Source: Vampirovibrionales bacterium (GTDB taxonomy: Bacteria; Cyanobacteriota; Vampirovibrionia; Vampirovibrionales; Vampirovibrionaceae). From it: a stretch of DNA of 64,000 nt. Where the stretch lies: NCBI GenBank assembly GCA_016712355.1, contig JADJRF010000005.1:1426001-1490000 (forward strand), given 5' to 3'. This document shows positions 46,982 to 54,505 of this stretch, in pieces. The first letter of the stretch is position 1; each line of letters opens with the position of its first letter. Under the pieces are notes generated by a model. That model saw only the letters and a program-made list of their open reading frames with translations, did no database searches and was not told where the DNA came from. The position numbers and the translations under genes were made by a program.

Positions 46982-47024
46982 GGAAAAACGCCTGCATTGG
47001 GGCAACTATTGGCAGGCTATCCCA

Positions 47025-47043
47025 TGTTTTTATAAAAGCATAG
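47025..47043 (-). promoter_or_regulatory. Shared 19-base upstream motif, copy 2
   Basis: Identical to 12229-12247 (reverse strand CTATGCTTTTATAAAAACA), 44-62 bases upstream of the gene starting at 46981. A partial copy, CTATGCTTTAT, precedes the gene starting at 52126 (about 52146-52156). Confidence 0.5.
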
Positions 47044-47167
47044 AGATCAATATTTACGATTTTTCAGAGCCCGCTCTGGGCTTGAAAAAATCGGGTTTTG
47101 AAGGTCGACATTGAGGCTTTAACCTTTGGGATCGTGAGATTATTCATCAATACCATGGAGCGGTAGT

Positions 47168-48367
47168 TTAGGCATTGCCTGTTCCTCCGCCTTCGCATCC
47201 ATTACTATCGCCGCCTCCAGAGCCGGAGCCTTCTCCCGCTCCGCTGCCGCCGCAACTGCCCCCGCTAGAACCTGAATCGCCAGTGCCGCCGCAACTGCCG
47301 CTTCCGCTGGAGCTGCCGCTGCTTCCGTTGGAGCTACTGCCATCCGCATTGGAGTTTCCTCCAAATGCGCCGCCAATGGCATCGCCTAAGGAGCCGAAAG
47401 CGCCACCGATCGCATCCCCAACGGCCCCAATGGCGTCGCCCACTGCGCCGACTGCGCCGCCTACCGCATTTCCCACTGCCTCGCCAATAGATCCGAGGCC
47501 TTCGACAGCCGCTGACGCCATTGATCCTAAGCCCTCCATGGCCGATGACGCCATCGAACCGAGGGCGGAACCCACGTTCCCAAGGCCTTCGACTGCGGCT
47601 GAGGCCATTGAACCAAGGCCGTTCATCGCCGACGACGCCATTGAACCAACGGCGGAGCCGAACGACCCTAAGCCTTCTAAAGCCGACGAGGCCATCGAAC
47701 CAATGGCCGAGCCAAAAGAGCCCAGACCTTCCAGCGCCTGAGAGCCCATGGCGCCGATGGCGCTTCCAATGCTGCCGAGCATGCCGCCGAGGGAGCTGTT
47801 GCTGAAGCCGCCCTGGGTGGCCGCATCCACCGCGCTACAGACGGCGCCGACGAGCGCGCCTGCCAAAGGGCCGCCCATCAGTCCGCCGAGGGTCGATGCG
47901 GTAGAACACGCGGTAGACGCGTCGTTGCCAAAGCCAAAGGCTCCCAGCCCCAAGCCGGACAACGCCCCGTTCACCGCGCCCATCCCGATGCTGCCCATCT
48001 CGCCGAATCCGCCAAATCCGCCGAATCCGCCGAATCCGCCAAGGCCGCCGCGACCGAAACCCCCGACGTCGCCATAGCCGCTAAAACCATCGCCGCTCCA
48101 GCCGCCGAAGCCCAGATCGCCAAGACCTCCAAAACCGCCGAAGCTGCCAAATCCGCCCCAACCGCCATCGACGCTCGCGCCGAGTCCGCCAAAGCCGCCG
48201 AAGCCGCCGCTGGTCGAGAGGAGAGGGTCAAATCCCATCGCCGGGCCATACCCGCGCATCAACAACGGATTGCCGTAGATGGGCGAATAACCGTAGTCCA
48301 TGGCGAATGGATTGCCGGCGAACGGATTCGCGCCGGACGCGCCATAACTCGCGTAAAGTCCTGTCAT
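47168..48367 (-). CDS. Glycine-rich tandem-repeat protein, unknown
   Basis: 399 residues, about half Gly, Ser and Ala. An aromatic start (YGYSPIYGNPLLMRGYGPAM) leads to runs of GGFGGFG (about 55-125), a more ordered Ala/Gly segment with two cysteines (about 150-180), then at least six imperfect repeats of SMASSAxEGLGSxGxAxG (about 205-320), and a Gly/Ser tail with three cysteines. No signal peptide is seen. Such sequences occur in surface, cell-wall or phase-separating proteins; nothing decides here. An AT-rich promoter-like region with TATAAT (48414-48419, reverse strand) lies about 50 bases upstream. Confidence 0.7.
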   Translation of the reverse strand: MTGLYASYGASGANPFAGNPFAMDYGYSPIYGNPLLMRGYGPAMGFDPLLSTSGGFGGFGGLGASVDGGWGGFGSFGGFGGLGDLGFGGWSGDGFSGYGDVGGFGRGGLGGFGGFGGFGGFGEMGSIGMGAVNGALSGLGLGAFGFGNDASTACSTASTLGGLMGGPLAGALVGAVCSAVDAATQGGFSNSSLGGMLGSIGSAIGAMGSQALEGLGSFGSAIGSMASSALEGLGSFGSAVGSMASSAMNGLGSMASAAVEGLGNVGSALGSMASSAMEGLGSMASAAVEGLGSIGEAVGNAVGGAVGAVGDAIGAVGDAIGGAFGSLGDAIGGAFGGNSNADGSSSNGSSGSSSGSGSCGGTGDSGSSGGSCGGSGAGEGSGSGGGDSNGCEGGGTGNA

Positions 48368-48535
48368 TCCTCTGACCCCTCGAACACGTCTTCTGAAACC
48401 ACTACCCCTAAGTATTATAAAAACAATTAAACAGGGACAATTGCGTCAATTTTTGTAACAAAATGGGGCGGAGAGCGTCCGGCGCTTCTACAGTGGAGGG
48501 GAGATATCCTGTCTATTAAAACGCGAGCGTTTGCG

Positions 48536-49018
48536 ATGCGGGTTTTGCCACGATTCAGCGGGGTGTTTGCGGTCAAATGCCAGCCCCCGGCTCAGGCGGA
48601 GCGGCCTCCTGAAGTTAGCTTCGACGATAACGGGCAGATTACTCTGGCGTTTCCATCGCCGGATGCGCCCGCGCCGCGAAGCCCCGAGGGGATCGTGGCG
48701 CAGATCCGTAAGGGAGAGTTAGGAACGCCCTTTCGACTTGAGGTCGAATCGGCACAGCCATCTTCAGCGCCTGATTGGCGTCAGGCGAGCGAAATTCTGC
48801 TGACGGTGGAGGCGGATTTGCCTTCTGAGGCCACAGAACAGCAGGTCTACGGCGCCAATTATTATCTGGATTTGGAAATGGCTCGGTTGCTGAACACGCT
48901 CGCGTTCCCGTTTCTGTACGTGAAGGGGCTAGTGACGCCTCGAACGGCCGAGCAGGATGCCAGCTTTGCGGCAGGGGCTTTGCGTTATTTCAGCCCGCAG
49001 ACGCTCTCGATGCGCTGA
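48536..49018 (+). CDS. Protein of unknown function
   Basis: 160 residues. The N-terminus MRVLPRFSGVFAVK resembles the RFGSxF start of the paralogue array at 51-53 kb. The middle (residues about 65-120) has a plausible globular pattern (ILLTVEADLPSEAT, NYYLDLEMARLLNTLAF). No family is recognised. It is divergent from the glycine-rich gene and convergent with the DnaQ-type gene. Confidence 0.6.
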   Translation: MRVLPRFSGVFAVKCQPPAQAERPPEVSFDDNGQITLAFPSPDAPAPRSPEGIVAQIRKGELGTPFRLEVESAQPSSAPDWRQASEILLTVEADLPSEATEQQVYGANYYLDLEMARLLNTLAFPFLYVKGLVTPRTAEQDASFAAGALRYFSPQTLSMR

Positions 49019-49037
49019 CGTTTGCCTCGCAGGGCGC

Positions 49038-49709
49038 TTAAGACGCGATGGGGCCCTGATACGTCAGCAGATCCGCGACGGTGCGCAGATTGTCGCGCTC
49101 GCGCAGTTGCGACATCAGCGCAAAGAGAATGCCAGCGCTCATGCGCACGTCGTATTCGGCGCGGTGCGGGTTGGGATTGTAAACGCCGCATTGGGTGGCG
49201 ACCGAGACGCCCGCATAACTGGGAAGTCCGGGCATGGCTTTCTGCGCCAGCACTTTGGTGCAGACGGCGCGGGTGACCTCAAAACGCGAAATGAACGCGC
49301 CCAGGCCGGTTTGATCCAGCTTCTCGCGTAAAAAGCCGATATCAAAGGCGACGTTATGCCCCACGATGACCGGAGCCTCGCCGACAAAGCGGCAGAGCTC
49401 GCTCAGGGCCTGAACAGGCGCCGGCGCGTCGAGGGTCATGGCAGGATTAATGCCGGTGAGCGCCTGCACCTCGTCGGGAATCTCTTCGGTGGGCTTGACC
49501 AGCGTCGTGAATTTGGCCGCCTCTTCGCCGTTGACGAACTGGATGGCGGTGATCTCGGTAATGGCGTTCTTGCGCGGATTCAGGCCTGTGGTTTCGAGAT
49601 CAATTACGGTGAACAGGGCCTCGGTCAGAGGCGTGGCGGCTTCAACGGCCTTGGCGGGCGCGGCTTCGCGCTCGGCGACGACCAGACTGCCAAAAAGAGA
49701 CTGCTGCAT
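49038..49709 (-). CDS. DnaQ-like 3'-5' exonuclease (DEDDh)
   Basis: 223 residues. The exonuclease fold of the DNA polymerase III epsilon family: motif I FTVIDLETTGLNP, motif II VIVGHNVAFDIGFL, motif III HRAEYDVRMSA (DEDDh histidine and aspartate). A 28-residue extension (MQQSLFGS) precedes it. The MQQSLFGS start resembles a clamp-binding (QxxLF) motif. It may be the replicative proofreading subunit or a separate DNA repair/RNA exonuclease. Confidence 0.9.
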   Translation of the reverse strand: MQQSLFGSLVVAEREAAPAKAVEAATPLTEALFTVIDLETTGLNPRKNAITEITAIQFVNGEEAAKFTTLVKPTEEIPDEVQALTGINPAMTLDAPAPVQALSELCRFVGEAPVIVGHNVAFDIGFLREKLDQTGLGAFISRFEVTRAVCTKVLAQKAMPGLPSYAGVSVATQCGVYNPNPHRAEYDVRMSAGILFALMSQLRERDNLRTVADLLTYQGPIAS

Positions 49710-49957
49710 GTGGATACGCTCTCCCGTGCGCGGATACGCGTCAACTCTCTTAACTGTGGTTTGGGCTCACTGTCGTTTGGAGATTATGGTAGCCAGAGCC
49801 GATGCGCCGAATCAAGTAACGCCTTGTTTACCTTGGCGCAGCGCTTCGCGAGGGCCGCGGCCTGTGGCGGCTTGCGCCGGTTGAACGTCTTGTTTAAGAT
49901 AGCAGGCGATTATCGCTGAAATCCTGCAATGTGGATGGATATGGGGAGTCGCTTGCT

Positions 49958-50524
49958 ATGGTCGCTACAGTCGATGAACTCTTTAGTCAGGCCGAATCCA
50001 AGATGAAGAAGGCCATCGGGGCTGTTCAGAACGAATTGGGCACGGTGCGCACCGGTCGCGCCAATCCGTTGATTCTGGACCGCGTGCTGGTCGATTATTA
50101 CGGGACGCCGACGCCGATTCGCCAGATGGCCAACGTGTCGGTGCAGGGCGGTCAGACGCTGGTGATTCAGCCGTACGATAAATCGGGGCTGGCGGAGATT
50201 GAAAAAGCCATCGCGAAATCCGAATTGGGCTTGCCCGCCAATAACGACGGCGCAGTGATACGCATTAACATCCCGCCGCTGACCGAAGACCGGCGCAAGG
50301 ATCTCGCGAAATCGGTTCGCAAGATGGGTGAAGACGGCAAAATTGCCGTTCGCAACGTGCGGCGCGACGCGTCCAACGATCTGGATCGCCTCAATAAAGA
50401 ACTGAATCTGCCGGAAGACGAGTTTAAGACCCGTCAGGACCGCCTGCAAAAGCTCACGGACCGTTATAACGCGCAAATCGATACCCTGATCGCCGAAAAA
50501 GAAAAAGAAGTGCTGGAAATCTAG
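49958..50524 (+). CDS. frr: Ribosome recycling factor
   Basis: 188 residues from ATG 49958 (GGGGAG upstream). RRF splits post-termination ribosomes together with EF-G. NELGTVRTGRANPLILDRVL, YYGTPTPIRQMANVSVQGG, IRINIPPLTEDRRKDLAKSV and AVRNVRRDASNDL are typical; the usual length is 185. It is followed after three bases by cdsA; the pyrH often found upstream is not here. Confidence 0.97.
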   Translation: MVATVDELFSQAESKMKKAIGAVQNELGTVRTGRANPLILDRVLVDYYGTPTPIRQMANVSVQGGQTLVIQPYDKSGLAEIEKAIAKSELGLPANNDGAVIRINIPPLTEDRRKDLAKSVRKMGEDGKIAVRNVRRDASNDLDRLNKELNLPEDEFKTRQDRLQKLTDRYNAQIDTLIAEKEKEVLEI

Positions 50525-50527
50525 CGC

Positions 50528-51463
50528 GTGAGCTCTATCACCGACCTGTCGACGCCAGAAGAGCCGGTTTCGCAAGCCGACGACGCGCCCAGTCCGCCGC
50601 GAAAGGCCAAGACGCAGCGCGTGGGCATCGGCTTTGCGCTGGCCGGCGCGCTGACGGCTGTCATTTTCGCCGGGGGCTGGTGGTGGACGGGCGCGGCGCT
50701 GTTTGCGCTGTTTCAGGGGTTTCGCGAACTGACGGTCATTTACCGCGCCAAGGGCGTTTCGCCGTCTCAGGCCATTGTGCTGGCTGTCGGCGTGGCGCTG
50801 ATTCTACTGGCGCACTTTGGCAAAACCGGGTATATTCTGCCGATCGTGACGTTGGGTATTATCAGCGGGTTTATTCGTCTGCTGTTTCGTCAGCCGCGCG
50901 CCTCGATTAACGATATCGGCGCGACGTTTCTGGCGATCTTTTATGTCGGCTTCCTGCCGATGCATTTTATCCTGTTGCGCAATCTGGTCGCGCAGCCGGA
51001 TTTGGCCCCGTGGCTGCAACCGGGCGCGTTCTATGTGTTTTTCACCTCGCTGGTGATTGCGATGTCTGATGTGGGGGCGTATTACGCCGGGCGGCTATTT
51101 GGGCGTCGCCTGCTGTATCCGGCCATCAGCCCCAAGAAGACGCGCGAGGGCGCGGTCGGCGGGCTGATCATCGGTCTTGCCTTCGGGCTGGGGTTTGCCG
51201 GGCTGCCGCATTTCAACTGGATTCACGCCGTGATTCTCAGCCTGTTGCTGATTGTCGTCGCGCAACTGGGCGATCTCGCCGAATCGCTCATGAAGCGCGA
51301 TGCGGGCGTCAAGGATTCCGGCGGTCTGTTTCTGGGCCATGGCGGCCTGCTCGATCGCCTCGACAGCTTCCTGTTTTGCGGCGTGACGGCCTACTATTAC
51401 ATCCACTGGGTGATTCTGCGCCAAGGGGTGGCCAGCGAATTCCTGCACTGGCTGCCGCGCTAG
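50528..51463 (+). CDS. cdsA: Phosphatidate cytidylyltransferase
   Basis: 311 residues from GTG 50528. CdsA makes CDP-diacylglycerol from phosphatidic acid and CTP in the inner membrane. About eight hydrophobic segments. Signatures: DVGAYYAGRLFGRR, SPKKTREGAVGG, and the C-terminal AQLGDLAESLMKRDAGVKDS then GHGGLLDRLDS (the usual PGHGG reads LGHGG). In an operon with frr. Phospholipid synthesis is continued by plsC at 53766. Confidence 0.93.
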   Translation: MSSITDLSTPEEPVSQADDAPSPPRKAKTQRVGIGFALAGALTAVIFAGGWWWTGAALFALFQGFRELTVIYRAKGVSPSQAIVLAVGVALILLAHFGKTGYILPIVTLGIISGFIRLLFRQPRASINDIGATFLAIFYVGFLPMHFILLRNLVAQPDLAPWLQPGAFYVFFTSLVIAMSDVGAYYAGRLFGRRLLYPAISPKKTREGAVGGLIIGLAFGLGFAGLPHFNWIHAVILSLLLIVVAQLGDLAESLMKRDAGVKDSGGLFLGHGGLLDRLDSFLFCGVTAYYYIHWVILRQGVASEFLHWLPR

Positions 51464-51473
51464 CCCGCTGGGC

Positions 51474-51791
51474 CTAAGACTTGCTGCCGCGTTGGACCTG
51501 TCTCAGCAGGGCCTGGTCGTCAGGGTAATGGCTGTTGGTAATGGGGCCTCGTATGTCGCACATGCCGCCTTGAGCCGCCAACGCACTTAAAAACATGCGA
51601 TCGCCCATCAATCCTCCCTTGAGGTCATTGGAAATGTTGGCATAGGTAACCCCATGCTGGCCTTGGTCACGATGATAACGAATTTCAACGGGCCCTCTCG
51701 TACGCTTCGCCAATTCTGCGCTATCAATAGTTTCCATACCGACAATGTTTGTGAAAACAGAGCCGAAGCGAACGGGAGAGAACGGGGTCAT
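51474..51791 (-). CDS. RFGSxF-family small protein, member A
   Basis: 105 residues. The N-terminus is MTPFSPVRFGSVF. The C-terminal half holds the shared pattern GDRMFLSALAAQ, then CDIRGPI, then DDQALLRQV. Its start overlaps the stop of member B by four bases (ATGA), so A and B are coupled. It is convergent with cdsA (10-base gap). Function unknown; I do not know this family. Confidence 0.65.
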   Translation of the reverse strand: MTPFSPVRFGSVFTNIVGMETIDSAELAKRTRGPVEIRYHRDQGQHGVTYANISNDLKGGLMGDRMFLSALAAQGGMCDIRGPITNSHYPDDQALLRQVQRGSKS

Positions 51792-52126
51792 GACGAGGGG
51801 GCTCCTGCCGGGGTGGGGGGCTTAATAGCTTGAATCACACGTTGGACCCAGGGATCCTGATTGTTGGGGAGATCTGTTACTGCTGCCTTGAAGCCTAGGT
51901 TCTTCAAGGTTAATAAAAAGCCCTGAACGAAGGTTTCCTGATGAGTCTTCGGGAAGCGGATGGTAATGGTATCGTCGGGGTTTACTTCCGCCTGATCTGC
52001 CTTATATGTATCCTTCGCCCATCCTACGAGCGTTGCCTGCGTCTCAACGAGCTTCACAGGAGCATAATGTGTTGGGAGATGGACTTTAAACGTCGACCCA
52101 AAGCGAACAGGGGGAAGGGGGTTCAT
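51788..52126 (-). CDS. RFGSxF-family small protein, member B (divergent)
   Basis: 112 residues. MNPLPPVRFGSTFKVHLP at the N-terminus; the C-terminal half keeps the general plan (FVQGFLLTLKNLGFKAAV) but lacks the DR and GP residues of the others, so it is the most diverged member. A Pro/Ala-rich tail ends the protein. A partial copy of the 19-base motif is just upstream. Confidence 0.62.
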   Translation of the reverse strand: MNPLPPVRFGSTFKVHLPTHYAPVKLVETQATLVGWAKDTYKADQAEVNPDDTITIRFPKTHQETFVQGFLLTLKNLGFKAAVTDLPNNQDPWVQRVIQAIKPPTPAGAPSS

Positions 52127-52179
52127 GGGGTGATTCTTTCTGCTGAATAAAGCATAGGGGAAGCTCGTAAAGACGGTTA

Positions 52180-52503
52180 TTAATATGGATGAGGGGCCCG
52201 GAGGGCGGAAACTAATTCCTGATCGAGCGAGAAAGAGCTCTGGGCTAAAGGCCCGTCCACTTCCCCCTTAATTTTTAAATTGGCCGCCGCAAACGCAAAC
52301 CCGCGATCCGCGCCCAGATCATCGCCCAAAAAACCGTTGGGGATAATGACGGTCAAGGCATTATCAGTGCGTAAGACTTGCTGCGTGTATTGGCCTGCAT
52401 AATCTTCGATACACTTTAGTTTGGATTTGAGGTTGCTATCGAGCTTTCGCGGGATGGGAAAGGTAAACGTCGACCCGAAGCGAGGCAAATTGGGGGAAAG
52501 CAT
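52180..52503 (-). CDS. RFGSxF-family small protein, member C
   Basis: 107 residues from ATG 52503. MLSPNLPRFGSTFTFPIP begins the protein, and GADRGFAFAAANL, VDGPLAQS and LDQELVSAL match the shared C-terminal pattern. The shared upstream element lies at 52520-52560. Confidence 0.65.
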   Translation of the reverse strand: MLSPNLPRFGSTFTFPIPRKLDSNLKSKLKCIEDYAGQYTQQVLRTDNALTVIIPNGFLGDDLGADRGFAFAAANLKIKGEVDGPLAQSSFSLDQELVSALRAPHPY

Positions 52504-52543
52504 TCGCGAAAATCTCAAGATTTGCTACAACAAAAGTAGGTTC

Positions 52544-52861
52544 TCATGCTTGCCGTCGGCGGTCAACGGGTGGGCGCGCCACTTGCCCAAGAAGGCTCTG
52601 GAGCGCCGGATCAGGCTGATTCGCGATCGGGCCCTTGATGCGGCAGCGCACCCCAAGACCGGCCAAGGCCGCCAACAGACAGCGATCGGCGTCAATGCCC
52701 TGATGATTCGTCAGCGTCACTTGTGTGATGCAATTGTGCTTATCGATTTCCCACTGCACGCCCTCGCCATGCGCGCGCGCAATGTCCAGAACGTTTACCG
52801 CCGTGTCGGCGGGCCGGGGCGACAGGGCTTTGAATTCAGAGCCAAAGCGGAGGGCGATCAT
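52544..52861 (-). CDS. RFGSxF-family small protein, member D
   Basis: 105 residues. MIALRFGSEFK at the start; DADRCLLAALAGLGV, IKGPIANQPDP and LQSLLGQV in the C-terminal half match members A, C, E and F. The stop codon lies within the upstream element of member C. Confidence 0.65.
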   Translation of the reverse strand: MIALRFGSEFKALSPRPADTAVNVLDIARAHGEGVQWEIDKHNCITQVTLTNHQGIDADRCLLAALAGLGVRCRIKGPIANQPDPALQSLLGQVARPPVDRRRQA

Positions 52862-52894
52862 CAGAGCGGCGCGCGCGACGCAGGGGGGGATGCA

Positions 52895-53200
52895 TTAAGC
52901 GTTCAGAAGCAACAAAGCCTTTTGGTCCTTTGGATTTTTGCTACGGGCAAAAGGCCCCAGGACTTTTACGCCTCTACAACCATGATTTATTAAGGCGTTA
53001 GCGAACGTGCGGTCGGCATCCATGGTTGGGAAACCATCCGGGACGTCGACGGTTAAGACCTTATTCAATCGATCAGATTTGACTGAAAGGGGTTGGGGTG
53101 TGTCTACCATAACAAGGCCCAGTCTTGATAGGGTTGATGGATTAGTGGGCAGGACAAACGTGGAGCCGAAGCGGGCGGTGGAAAGGGGGGAGGTGATCAT
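52895..53200 (-). CDS. RFGSxF-family small protein, member E
   Basis: 101 residues from ATG 53200. MITSPLSTARFGSTFVLP is almost identical to the start of member F. DADRTFANALINHG, VLGPFARS and KDQKALLLL follow. GAGG nine bases before the ATG is the likely ribosome binding site. The region from the start to about 80 bases upstream is nearly the same as that of F, indicating a recent duplication. Confidence 0.68.
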   Translation of the reverse strand: MITSPLSTARFGSTFVLPTNPSTLSRLGLVMVDTPQPLSVKSDRLNKVLTVDVPDGFPTMDADRTFANALINHGCRGVKVLGPFARSKNPKDQKALLLLNA

Positions 53201-53236
53201 GGCAGGGAACCTCGCAGCGTTTTGATCGGACAAGCA

Positions 53237-53280
53237 GATCTACGACAATGTGAGTAGAGTCTCATGCCCAAAGCCGTCTG
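53237..53280 (-). promoter_or_regulatory. Conserved element upstream of member E (also C and F)
   Basis: On the reverse strand this reads CATGAGACTCTACTCACATT followed by GTCGTAGATC. Equivalents are at 53686-53730 (upstream of F) and 52520-52560 (upstream of C). The best conserved part is TGAGAACCTACTT-n3/4-TTGT. It sits 35-80 bases before the start codons and is probably a common promoter or operator. Confidence 0.5.
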
Positions 53281-53319
53281 GCAAGGATGCGTGATTTGCC
53301 CGCGCGACGCGGGGGGGCA

Positions 53320-53649
53320 TTACCCTTTCAAGTCTAAAATCAATCGCTGATCGGAAGCATCCGGGGAGGCCGCAAAAGGCCCCGATACCGAGACGAGTTG
53401 GAGCCCATTCCTGTACGCAGTGACCGCAAAGGCGCGGTCGCCCTCTAGGGATCCGTTGGTATTGGGGATAATAACGGTGCTGAGGTCGCCGTCTCCAGCA
53501 GGGATGTCTAATGAAGCCGCATTCAAACGAATGCCGTTGGGCTCCTGACGCATCGCCCTGAAGATGGCCTCACCCAGTTGCTCAATGGGCGGGTTTTTTA
53601 GGACAAACGTAGAGCCGAAGCGGGCGGCGGAGAGGGGGGAAGTGATCAT
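53320..53649 (-). CDS. RFGSxF-family small protein, member F
   Basis: 109 residues from ATG 53649. MITSPLSAARFGSTFVLK at the start; a longer variable middle (about 20-70); EGDRAFAVTAYRNG, VSGPFAASPD and SDQRLILDL at the end. Neighbour of plsC but separated from it by 115 bases, including its own upstream element. Confidence 0.68.
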   Translation of the reverse strand: MITSPLSAARFGSTFVLKNPPIEQLGEAIFRAMRQEPNGIRLNAASLDIPAGDGDLSTVIIPNTNGSLEGDRAFAVTAYRNGLQLVSVSGPFAASPDASDQRLILDLKG

Positions 53650-53685
53650 GGCAGGGAACCTCGCAGAGTCGTGAGTTGACAACAA

Positions 53686-53730
53686 GATCTACGACAACGC
53701 AAGTAGGTTCTCACGCGCAAGGCTGTCTGG
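53686..53730 (-). promoter_or_regulatory. Conserved element upstream of member F
   Basis: Reverse strand CGTGAGAACCTACTTGCGTT and GTCGTAGATC, about 85% identical to the copy at 53237-53280 and related to the copy at 52520-52560. Confidence 0.5.
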
Positions 53731-53765
53731 CAATAAATTCTGGCGACGCGTTCTGAGGAAGGGAA

Positions 53766-54434
53766 TTAAGAGGCGCGATCGGCGGCGCATTGCTCGCCTT
53801 GGGCTTTGAGCGCCTCGATGCGATGCATGAGAATCTCGGTCAGCGTGTCGACGTCTTGACCCTCGTAAGGAATCGGCGCGCCCAACGTCACCAGCAAGCG
53901 CTTGCCGCGACCGCGCTGGGTGTGCGTTACGGCCGCAGGCAGAATAGGGGCCTGCGTGGCCCGCGCGATAAAGGCCGCGCCCTTTTTAGGATCGCTGACC
54001 TTGCCGTCCTTCACCCGGGTGCCTTCTGGAAACAGCCCCATACACCAGCCCTTGGCCTCCAGCGCCAGCTTGGCCGCGCGGACGGTGGCGATTTCTACCT
54101 TGTCGCGGTTGACGGCGATCGTGCCCAGATGATCCATAATCCAGCCCATGACCGGATGCACGAACAGCTCGCGCTTGGCTAGAAACGCGGTGTTATAGCG
54201 ATCAATGGCCAGCCCCACGCAAACCGGATCAAAATTGGACACGTGATTGGCGGCGACAATAAATCGGCTGGTGTCGCGCGGAATATGCTCGCGACCGACG
54301 ATGACGAGATCATAGCGCAGCCGAAACAGGATCCACAGGCCGCTCCAGGACAGGCGGTAAAACCACCAGCGAAAGGTGTTGTAATCTGACAGCTTGCGCT
54401 GAGCGAAGCGGTTGAGGTTTTGGGGTTCCGTCAT
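53766..54434 (-). CDS. plsC: 1-acyl-sn-glycerol-3-phosphate acyltransferase
   Basis: 222 residues. PlsC acylates lysophosphatidic acid to phosphatidic acid at the inner membrane, supplying CdsA. Acyltransferase block 1 is NHVSNFDP (NHxxxxD), block 2 is AFLAKRELFVHPVMGWIM, block 3 is LFPEGTRVKDG (FPEGTR) and block 4 is PILPAAV. An N-terminal hydrophobic segment (WSGLWILFRLRY) probably anchors it. Normal length. Confidence 0.92.
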   Translation of the reverse strand: MTEPQNLNRFAQRKLSDYNTFRWWFYRLSWSGLWILFRLRYDLVIVGREHIPRDTSRFIVAANHVSNFDPVCVGLAIDRYNTAFLAKRELFVHPVMGWIMDHLGTIAVNRDKVEIATVRAAKLALEAKGWCMGLFPEGTRVKDGKVSDPKKGAAFIARATQAPILPAAVTHTQRGRGKRLLVTLGAPIPYEGQDVDTLTEILMHRIEALKAQGEQCAADRAS

Positions 54435-54505
54435 GGCAGGCGCCTTCTGAGATGAGGGGATTTCTGGGGTGGGGATTCTTTAAAAGAGGGGCATCGCTGC
54501 CGGGC

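Noticed and set aside
47175..47741. Proline-rich open frame antisense to the glycine-rich gene
   Set aside because: Proline codons are the reverse complement of glycine codons, so this follows from the repeats on the other strand.
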